Shown here in pieces: positions 58,991-64,000 of a stretch of DNA of 64,000 bases. Within the stretch, counting starts at the first letter, position 1. The number at the start of each line of letters is the position of its first letter. The position numbers and the translations under genes were made by a program. The notes under the pieces are model-generated. The model was not told the origin of the DNA, did not search any database, and worked only from the letters and a program-made list of their open reading frames with translations. The DNA comes from Caballeronia cordobensis (GTDB lineage Bacteria; Pseudomonadota; Gammaproteobacteria; Burkholderiales; Burkholderiaceae), in contig NZ_FCNY02000013.1 of assembly GCF_001544575.2 (NCBI RefSeq), positions 62,001 to 126,000 on the forward strand, read 5' to 3'.

Positions 58991-59932
58991 ATGCGCGCGC
59001 CAATGGCCTTCACTTCGTCAGTTCACCCGGCATTCGACCCGCCCGGTCCGTTCGCACTGCGATCCGAGTCCACTGAATCGCCCAAGGCGGTGTCGCCAGA
59101 CACGCCGAGCCTCCACGATGACGAACACGGCGATGCCGGCGACGCGCCGCACCGCTACCGCACCATCTGGCTCTCCGACATTCACCTCGGCTCGGGCGGC
59201 TGCCAGGCGCCGTATCTGCTCGACTTCCTGCGGTATCACGAGTCGGAGTATCTGTATCTCGTCGGCGACATCATCGACGGATGGCAGCTTCGCAAAGGCT
59301 GGTTCTGGCCGCAGGCGCACAACGACGTCGTGCAGAAGATCCTGCGCAAGGCGCGCAAGGGCACGCAGGTCGTCTACATTCCCGGCAATCACGACGAAGC
59401 CGCGCGCCAGTTCTGCGATCTCGCGTTCGGCGACATCCACGTGCGCGGCGAAGCCTTCCACACGACGCTCGCGGGCAAGCGCCTGTGGATCGTGCACGGC
59501 GATCTCTTCGACGGCGTGATCCAGCACGCGAAATGGCTCGCCTATCTCGGCGACACCGCCTACACGATGATCCTGCTGCTCAACCGCTGGTTCAATCGCG
59601 TGCGCACGAAATTCGGCTTCAACTACTGGTCGCTCTCGCAGTACCTCAAGCATCAGGTCAAGAACGCGGTGAACTTCATCTCGCAGTTCGAAAAGGTGAT
59701 GACCGACGAAGCGCGCCGCCGCGGCTGCGACGGCGTCGTGTGCGGCCACATCCACAAGGCCGAGATCCGCGAAATCGACGGCACGCTCTACTGCAACGAC
59801 GGCGACTGGGTCGAGAGCCTCTCCGCGCTCGTCGAGACCTACGACGGCGAACTGAAGATCGTCTACTGGACCGTGATGCGCGGGCAACAGGCGCGCGAGA
59901 CACGCACGACGCGCGCTCGCGTCACCGTCTGA
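58991..59932 (+). CDS. PlcP-like metallophosphoesterase (annotatable as LpxH paralog)
   Basis: This calcineurin-like phosphoesterase (313 residues from ATG 58991; 59003 is also possible) has full metal motifs: WLSDIHLGSGG, VGDIIDGWQL, YIPGNHDE, IVHGDLFD and CGHIHKAE. It resembles PlcP, the phospholipase C-like enzyme that in Sinorhizobium meliloti degrades membrane phospholipids to diacylglycerol when phosphate is low. Such proteins are often auto-named UDP-diacylglucosamine diphosphatase, but a standard lpxH exists at 8896. A Pho-box-like site is just upstream and a GT4 glycosyltransferase follows 62 bases later. It has a ~65-residue disordered N-terminus. The function is inferred. Confidence 0.78.
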   Translation: MRAPMAFTSSVHPAFDPPGPFALRSESTESPKAVSPDTPSLHDDEHGDAGDAPHRYRTIWLSDIHLGSGGCQAPYLLDFLRYHESEYLYLVGDIIDGWQLRKGWFWPQAHNDVVQKILRKARKGTQVVYIPGNHDEAARQFCDLAFGDIHVRGEAFHTTLAGKRLWIVHGDLFDGVIQHAKWLAYLGDTAYTMILLLNRWFNRVRTKFGFNYWSLSQYLKHQVKNAVNFISQFEKVMTDEARRRGCDGVVCGHIHKAEIREIDGTLYCNDGDWVESLSALVETYDGELKIVYWTVMRGQQARETRTTRARVTV

Positions 59933-59994
59933 ACGTCACCGTCTGAACGCCGCCGCATCGAGCCATAACACGTCACACCAACCTGGGCCATTCG

Positions 59995-61026
59995 ATGAAG
60001 ATCATGATCGTTACCGACGCATGGGAGCCGCAGGTCAACGGCGTCGTGCGCACGCTCACGCAGACGACGAAGGAGCTGTGCGCGCTGGGCCATCGCGTGG
60101 AATTGCTCACGCCGCTCGAATTCAGGACGATCCCCTGCCCGACTTATCCCGAGATCCGCCTTTCGCTGCTGCCGGGCCGGCGCGTCGCCGCGCGCATCGA
60201 CGCATTCGCGCCGGATGCGCTGCACATCGCCACCGAAGGCCCGCTCGGGCTCGCCGCACGCGCTTATGCGCTGCGCCACAAGCTGCCGTTCACGACGGCG
60301 TATCACACGCGCTTTCCGGAGTACGTGAAGGCGCGCTTCGGCATTCCGCTCGCGATGACCTACCGCTTCCTGCACTGGTTTCACAAGGACTCGCAGGCGG
60401 TGATGGCGCCGACGCCCGTCGTCAAGAGCGACCTCGAACAGTACGGCTTCACCAACGTCGTGCTGTGGACGCGCGGCGTCGATCTCGACATCTTTCATCC
60501 GATGGAGTCGAAGGTGCTCAATACCGCGCGGCCGATCTTTCTGTACGTCGGGCGGGTCGCGGTCGAGAAGAACGTCGAAGCGTTCCTGAAGCTCGATCTG
60601 CCCGGCTCGAAGTGGGTCGCGGGCGAAGGCCCCGCGCTCGCTGAACTGAAATCGCGCTACACGAACGCGAACTATCTGGGCGTGCTGTCGCAGCCCGAGC
60701 TTGCGAAGGTCTACGCGGCGGCGGATGTCTTCGTGTTCCCGAGCAGGACCGACACCTTCGGCCTCGTGCTGCTCGAAGCGATGGCCTGCGGCACGCCGGT
60801 CGCGGCGTATCCGGTGACAGGCCCGATCGACGTGCTCGGCGAAAACGGCCCCGGCGCGCTCCACGACGACCTGCGCGAAGCCTGCCTGGAGGCGCTGAAG
60901 ATCGAACGCGCCGATGCCCGCGCATGGGCCGAGCGCTTCTCGTGGCGCGCGGCGTCGGAGCAGTTCGCCTCGCATCTGCGGCAGTGCGGGCCGCGCGCGG
61001 CGAGTCAGGACCGGGCCGCCGCATGA
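59995..61026 (+). CDS. GT4 glycosyltransferase, likely diacylglycerol glycosyltransferase (Agt-like)
   Basis: This 343-residue GT-B glycosyltransferase (family 4) begins MKIMIVTDAWEPQVNGVVRTL and has the nucleotide-sugar motif ASDVFVFPSRTDTFGLVLLEAMACGTPVAA (EX7E-like, around residues 240-270), and a FLYVGRVAVEKNVE segment at the domain interface. GT4 enzymes of this type include the Agt glycolipid synthases next to plcP in rhizobia and marine bacteria, which add sugar to diacylglycerol. That role here rests on context. Its stop overlaps the dgkA start (ATGA), so it is translationally coupled. Confidence 0.82.
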   Translation: MKIMIVTDAWEPQVNGVVRTLTQTTKELCALGHRVELLTPLEFRTIPCPTYPEIRLSLLPGRRVAARIDAFAPDALHIATEGPLGLAARAYALRHKLPFTTAYHTRFPEYVKARFGIPLAMTYRFLHWFHKDSQAVMAPTPVVKSDLEQYGFTNVVLWTRGVDLDIFHPMESKVLNTARPIFLYVGRVAVEKNVEAFLKLDLPGSKWVAGEGPALAELKSRYTNANYLGVLSQPELAKVYAAADVFVFPSRTDTFGLVLLEAMACGTPVAAYPVTGPIDVLGENGPGALHDDLREACLEALKIERADARAWAERFSWRAASEQFASHLRQCGPRAASQDRAAA

Positions 61027-61550
61027 CGCAACGCGCCGTGGCGCGGAAGCGCGCGCGAGAAAGCGATCCCTTCGACGACGATATCGAAGACACCGACGAA
61101 ATCGACGGCAGGCCCGCGCCGGCCAGTGAGCCGCTCGGCCCCGACGACTTGCCCTTCAATCCGTACAAGGGCAACCGCGGCTTCACGCGCGCCTGGCACG
61201 CGATGAAGAACTCGCTCTACGGCTTTCGCGTCGCGATTCGCGAGGAAAGCGCGTTTCGCCAGGAACTGACGCTCGCCGCGATTCTGCTGCCGGTCAGCCT
61301 CTTCGTGCCGGTCGCGCCGGTGGAACGCGCCGCGCTGATCGCGTCGGTGCTGCTCGTGCTGATCGTCGAGCTGCTCAATTCGAGCGTCGAGGCGGCCATC
61401 GACCGCATCTCGCTCGAACGACATGAATTGTCGAAGCGGGCCAAGGATTTCGGCAGCGCCGCGGTCATGGTCGCGCTGGGCGTTTGCGTCATCACCTGGG
61501 GCCTGATTCTCTGGCCGCTTGCATCCCCGTGGCTCGCGCGTATCTTATAA
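61023..61550 (+). CDS. dgkA: Diacylglycerol kinase DgkA (long N-terminus)
   Basis: DgkA phosphorylates diacylglycerol to phosphatidic acid. The C-terminal ~110 residues match the small membrane enzyme: three hydrophobic helices, with KNSLYGFRVAIREESAFRQELTL and the catalytic-site VELLNSSVEAAIDRISLERHELSKRAKDFGSAAV. A ~55-residue acidic/basic N-terminal extension (TQRAVARKRARESDPFDDDIED) is not in E. coli DgkA. It starts at the ATG overlapping the glycosyltransferase stop. In the suggested lipid-remodelling module it would return diacylglycerol to phospholipid synthesis. Confidence 0.9.
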   Translation: MTQRAVARKRARESDPFDDDIEDTDEIDGRPAPASEPLGPDDLPFNPYKGNRGFTRAWHAMKNSLYGFRVAIREESAFRQELTLAAILLPVSLFVPVAPVERAALIASVLLVLIVELLNSSVEAAIDRISLERHELSKRAKDFGSAAVMVALGVCVITWGLILWPLASPWLARIL

Positions 61551-61601
61551 AGGAGAGCACCGTCGCGCAGAGCCCGCATGGGTGCAGCCGAACGACCGGT
61601 T

Positions 61602-61607
61602 TATAAT
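61602..61607 (+). promoter_or_regulatory. -10 of the TetR-family gene
   Basis: TATAAT lies inside an open frame starting at 61578, about 70-90 bases before the preferred starts. It supports a start downstream of it. No good -35 is visible. Confidence 0.5.
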
Positions 61608-61676
61608 CGTCCGACATTCTCAAAAATAGCAACGGAAGCGGCCGTGCGAACGCTCATCCCGAGCCGCCGCGGCCCG

Positions 61677-62414
61677 ATGCCAAGGTCGGACGACATGGAA
61701 GCCAAACCACCCCGCCGCACCCGCGAACGCATACTCGAACTGTCGCTGAAGTTGTTCAACGATATCGGCGAGCCGAACGTCACCACGACGACGATCGCCG
61801 AGGAGATGGAAATCAGTCCAGGCAACCTGTACTACCATTTCCGCAACAAAGACGACATCATCAACAGCATCTTCGCGCAGTTCGAGCAGCAGATTCAGAA
61901 GCGCCTGCGCTTTCCGGACGACCACCGCCCGACGATCGACGAAATGTGGTCGTACCTGCAGTACATGGCGGATTTCCTCTGGACGTACCGCTTTCTCTAT
62001 CGCGACCTGAACGATCTGCTCGCGCGCAACCGCACGCTCGAAACGCACTTCAAGCAGATCATCACGCACAAGGTGCATTTCGCGAGCCAGTTGTGCGAGG
62101 CGCTCGTGGCCGACGGCGAAATGGTCGCGACGCCCGAGGAGATCAACGTGGTCGCGACCAACATGGGCGTGATCGCGACCTACTGGCTCTCGTACCAGTA
62201 CGTGATGAATCCGCGCAAGTACAACGATCAGGAAGCGATTCGCACGGAGCTGCATCAGGCGAGCCTGCACATCATCTCGATCATGGCGCCGTATCTGCGC
62301 GGGCGCTCGCGCCAGCTCTTCGACGACCTCGTATCCGGTAAGCTTCCGAAGCGCGAATACGCGGACTTCCTGCCGCCGCGCGAGGACAAGTCAGAACCAC
62401 CGAAGGATTCCTGA
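61677..62414 (+). CDS. TetR-family transcriptional regulator
   Basis: This 245-residue repressor-type protein has an N-terminal helix-turn-helix: RTRERILELSLKLFNDIGEPNVTTTTIAEEMEISPGNLYYHFRNKDDIINSIF. The C-terminal ligand domain has aromatic-rich helices (WSYLQYMADFLWTYRFLYRDLN). The ATG at 61677 (MPRSDDMEAKPPRR) is taken; 61695 (MEAK) and a GTG at 61644 remain possible. The effector is unknown. It is 2 bases before the LOG gene, which it may co-regulate or autoregulate. It begins about 130 bases after dgkA with its own -10. Confidence 0.87.
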   Translation: MPRSDDMEAKPPRRTRERILELSLKLFNDIGEPNVTTTTIAEEMEISPGNLYYHFRNKDDIINSIFAQFEQQIQKRLRFPDDHRPTIDEMWSYLQYMADFLWTYRFLYRDLNDLLARNRTLETHFKQIITHKVHFASQLCEALVADGEMVATPEEINVVATNMGVIATYWLSYQYVMNPRKYNDQEAIRTELHQASLHIISIMAPYLRGRSRQLFDDLVSGKLPKREYADFLPPREDKSEPPKDS

Positions 62415-62416
62415 GC

Positions 62417-63001
62417 ATGAAAGCAGTCTGTGTCTATTGCGGCTCCGCGACCGGAGCCCGCCCCGTCTATGCCGAAGCGGCCAAGGCGTTCGGCCGCGCG
62501 CTGGTCGACAACAATCTCGCGCTCGTCTATGGCGGCGGGCGCGTCGGTCTGATGGGCCTTATCGCCGATGAAGTGCTCGCCGCGGGTGGACGCGCGGTCG
62601 GCGTGATTCCGGAATTGCTGGTCGCGAAGGAAGTGGGCCACACGGATCTCACCGAACTGCACGTCGTGCCCGACATGCACGAGCGCAAGAAGATGATGGC
62701 CGATCTCTCGGACGCGTTCGTCGCGATGCCGGGCGGCGTCGGCACCTTCGAGGAGTTCTTCGAGGTCTACACGTGGGCGCAGCTCGGCTATCACCAGAAG
62801 CCGGTCGGCCTGCTCGACGTGAACGGCTACTACGATCCGCTCATGGCGATGCTTCGCCACACGGTCGCCGAAGGTTTCATGCGCGCGCCGCTGCTCGACA
62901 TGATCCAGGTCGCCGCCGAGCCCGACGCGATGATCGCGAGGCTCAAGGCCTATACGCCGCCCGCGAACGACAAGTGGGCCACCAACCGCAACGCCGTCTG
63001 A
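62417..63001 (+). CDS. LOG-family protein (nucleotide 5'-monophosphate phosphoribohydrolase)
   Basis: This 194-residue protein is of the LOG (Lonely Guy) family, which cleaves the ribose-base bond of nucleoside monophosphates; plant and some bacterial LOG act on cytokinin precursors. It begins MKAVCVYCGSATGARPVYAEAA and has YGGGRVGLMG and the catalytic PGGVGTFEEFFEVYTWAQLG motif with its Glu, plus the Arg of MHERKKMMADLSDAF. All are intact. The bacterial role, often nucleotide salvage, is uncertain. It follows the TetR gene by 2 bases and the SDR gene follows 13 bases later. Confidence 0.9.
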   Translation: MKAVCVYCGSATGARPVYAEAAKAFGRALVDNNLALVYGGGRVGLMGLIADEVLAAGGRAVGVIPELLVAKEVGHTDLTELHVVPDMHERKKMMADLSDAFVAMPGGVGTFEEFFEVYTWAQLGYHQKPVGLLDVNGYYDPLMAMLRHTVAEGFMRAPLLDMIQVAAEPDAMIARLKAYTPPANDKWATNRNAV

Positions 63002-63014
63002 GGAGCGAAAGCGC

Positions 63015-63761
63015 ATGTCAAAGGTGATTCTGATTACGGGCGGCAGCCGTGGCATCGGCCGCTCGGCCGCGGTGCTGGCGGGCGCGCGCGGCTGGTCGGT
63101 CGGCGTGAACTATGCGTCGAACGCGGCCGCCGCCGAAGCCACCGTCGCCGCCGTGCAGGCCGCGGGCGGCAAGGCGATCGCCATCGGCGGCGATGTCGCT
63201 GACGAAGCCGCGGTCGTCGCGATGTTCGACGCGACCGAGAAGGCGTTCGGCAAGATCGACGGCGTCGTGAACAACGCGGGCGTCGTCGCGCCCGGCTCGA
63301 AGCTCGCGGACATGGACATCGCACGGATGAAGCGCATCTTCGACATCAACGTGCTCGGCGCCTATCTCGTCGCGCGCGAGGCGGCGCGGCGCATGTCGAC
63401 CTCGCGCGGCGGCAAGGGCGGCTCGCTCGTGAACCTGTCGTCGGCGGCGGCGCGGCTCGGCGGCCCGAACGAGTACGTTGACTATGCCGGCTCGAAAGGC
63501 GCGATCGATACGCTGACCATCGGGCTTTCGAAGGAACTCGGACCGGAAGGCGTGCGCGTGAATGCGCTGCGGCCCGGACTCATCGACACGGAAATCCACG
63601 CGAGCGGCGGCAAGCCGGATCGCGCGCACGTGCTCGGCGTGCAGACGCCCATCGGACGCGCGGGCACGGCCGATGAAGTCGGCGAATCGATCGTGTGGCT
63701 GCTGTCGGATGCGTCGTCGTATGTGACGGGCGCAATTCTGGATGTGACGGGCGGACGCTGA
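63015..63761 (+). CDS. SDR-family oxidoreductase
   Basis: This 248-residue short-chain dehydrogenase has the Rossmann motif TGGSRGIGRSAAVLAG (residues 8-23), the NNAG motif GVVNNAGVVAP, the catalytic Ser (LVNLSSAAARLG) and the Tyr-x3-Lys in EYVDYAGSKGAIDTL. The end has the usual DGGxx-like DVTGGR. The arginine pattern near residue 36-40 (NYASNAAAAE) is not diagnostic for NAD versus NADP. The substrate is unknown. AGGAG at 63001-63005 precedes the ATG. It may be in the TetR-LOG-SDR unit. Confidence 0.9.
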   Translation: MSKVILITGGSRGIGRSAAVLAGARGWSVGVNYASNAAAAEATVAAVQAAGGKAIAIGGDVADEAAVVAMFDATEKAFGKIDGVVNNAGVVAPGSKLADMDIARMKRIFDINVLGAYLVAREAARRMSTSRGGKGGSLVNLSSAAARLGGPNEYVDYAGSKGAIDTLTIGLSKELGPEGVRVNALRPGLIDTEIHASGGKPDRAHVLGVQTPIGRAGTADEVGESIVWLLSDASSYVTGAILDVTGGR

Positions 63762-63780
63762 CGGTAACGGAAACGGCGGA

Positions 63781-64000
63781 TCAAAACCCGCCGTGTTTCG
63801 CCAGCCACGCCTCTTCGTCCGGCAACATCTCGCGTCCGAGAATCCGGTTGCGATGCGGAAAACGCCCGAAGCGCTCGATCACGTCGGCGTGCTCGACCGC
63901 CGATTCGTAGAAGCTCGAAACGCCCGTTTCCTCGTTTAGCTTTCCGAATAGTCTCAGCGATTCACGCTGGCTTTCGGGCGTTTCATCGTGTTCGAACGGC
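63781..64000 (-). CDS. DUF924-family protein, 3' end only
   Basis: The last 73 codons of a gene that enters from the right edge are visible on the minus strand. They read PFEHDETPESQRESLRLF, then HADVIERFGRFPHRNRILG and DEEAWLAKHGGF before a TGA at 63783-63781. The FGRFPHRNxILGR motif is the conserved core of the DUF924 family, whose function is not known. It converges with the SDR gene, 19 bases apart. No frame break is seen in this part. Confidence 0.85.
   Translation of the reverse strand, partial: PFEHDETPESQRESLRLFGKLNEETGVSSFYESAVEHADVIERFGRFPHRNRILGREMLPDEEAWLAKHGGF

Noticed and set aside
58991..59932. Second lpxH (lipid A) gene
   Set aside because: Standard lpxH is at 8896-9696 beside ppiB, and this protein's sequence style, its neighbours and the upstream box fit a PlcP-like enzyme better.

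Overview
This 64 kb window is a high-GC chromosomal segment with strongly GC-biased third codon positions. Its gene content and order (lysC-tilS-accA, dapA-bamC-MBL hydrolase, pyrG-kdsA-eno-ftsB, ilvI-ilvH-ilvC-psd-pssA) point to the beta-proteobacterial family Burkholderiaceae (Burkholderia, Paraburkholderia or Caballeronia type). The genus is inferred from remembered gene order and protein style; no database was searched. I found no rRNA, tRNA, CRISPR array, insertion sequence, integrase or prophage gene. Almost everything is core genome.

Layout. 1-6.3 kb (minus): aspartate kinase (cut by the window edge), TilS, AccA, an AlkA-type glycosylase and CysS. 6.6-10.5 kb: a TPR protein, a periplasmic and a cytoplasmic cyclophilin in tandem, LpxH, and convergent CysE. 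10.6-14.6 kb: TrmJ, SuhB, LplT and a DUF883-like protein. 14.8-20.7 kb: MutS, an overlapping exported protein that looks like a degenerate metallophosphoesterase, SlyD and a RoxA-type cupin oxygenase. 20.9-24.4 kb: an Ala/Ser-rich lipoprotein and dapA-bamC-MBL hydrolase. 24.4-30.5 kb (minus): methyltransferase, TrpS, M50 protease, YciO, PHP phosphatase, alpha/beta hydrolase and a ferritin-like DUF455 protein. 30.7-33.3 kb: gamma-carbonic anhydrase-like protein, Hsp33, a lipoprotein and FtsB. 33.4-43.8 kb (minus): enolase, KdsA, PyrG, a second hydrolase, ComEC, TatD, LolD and a single LolC/E-type permease. 44-51 kb: a phosphoglycerate mutase-like protein, RecJ, an orphan ParD-like antitoxin, PrfB with its programmed frameshift, LysS and a glycine-zipper protein. 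51-56 kb (minus): PssA, Psd and IlvC/IlvH/IlvI. 56.5-58.9 kb: a compact sigma factor / DUF3619 / DUF3106 / RDD operon. 59-61.5 kb: a PlcP-like metallophosphoesterase, a GT4 glycosyltransferase and diacylglycerol kinase. 61.7-64 kb: TetR regulator, LOG-family hydrolase, SDR oxidoreductase and the 3' end of a DUF924 gene.

The most interesting signals are four. (1) The 59-61.5 kb operon looks like a phosphate-starvation membrane-lipid remodelling module, with a PhoB-type box directly upstream, placed relative to the -10 as in known Pho promoters. The window also has a canonical lpxH, which argues against a second LpxH role. (2) The sigma factor operon has translationally coupled, uncharacterised membrane proteins. 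(3) An orphan ParD-like antitoxin lies behind an almost perfect 30-bp palindrome and has no toxin beside it. (4) A metallophosphoesterase-like exported protein overlapping mutS appears to have lost its metal ligands. Functions are given by family recognition and visible motifs; regulatory calls are sequence inference.
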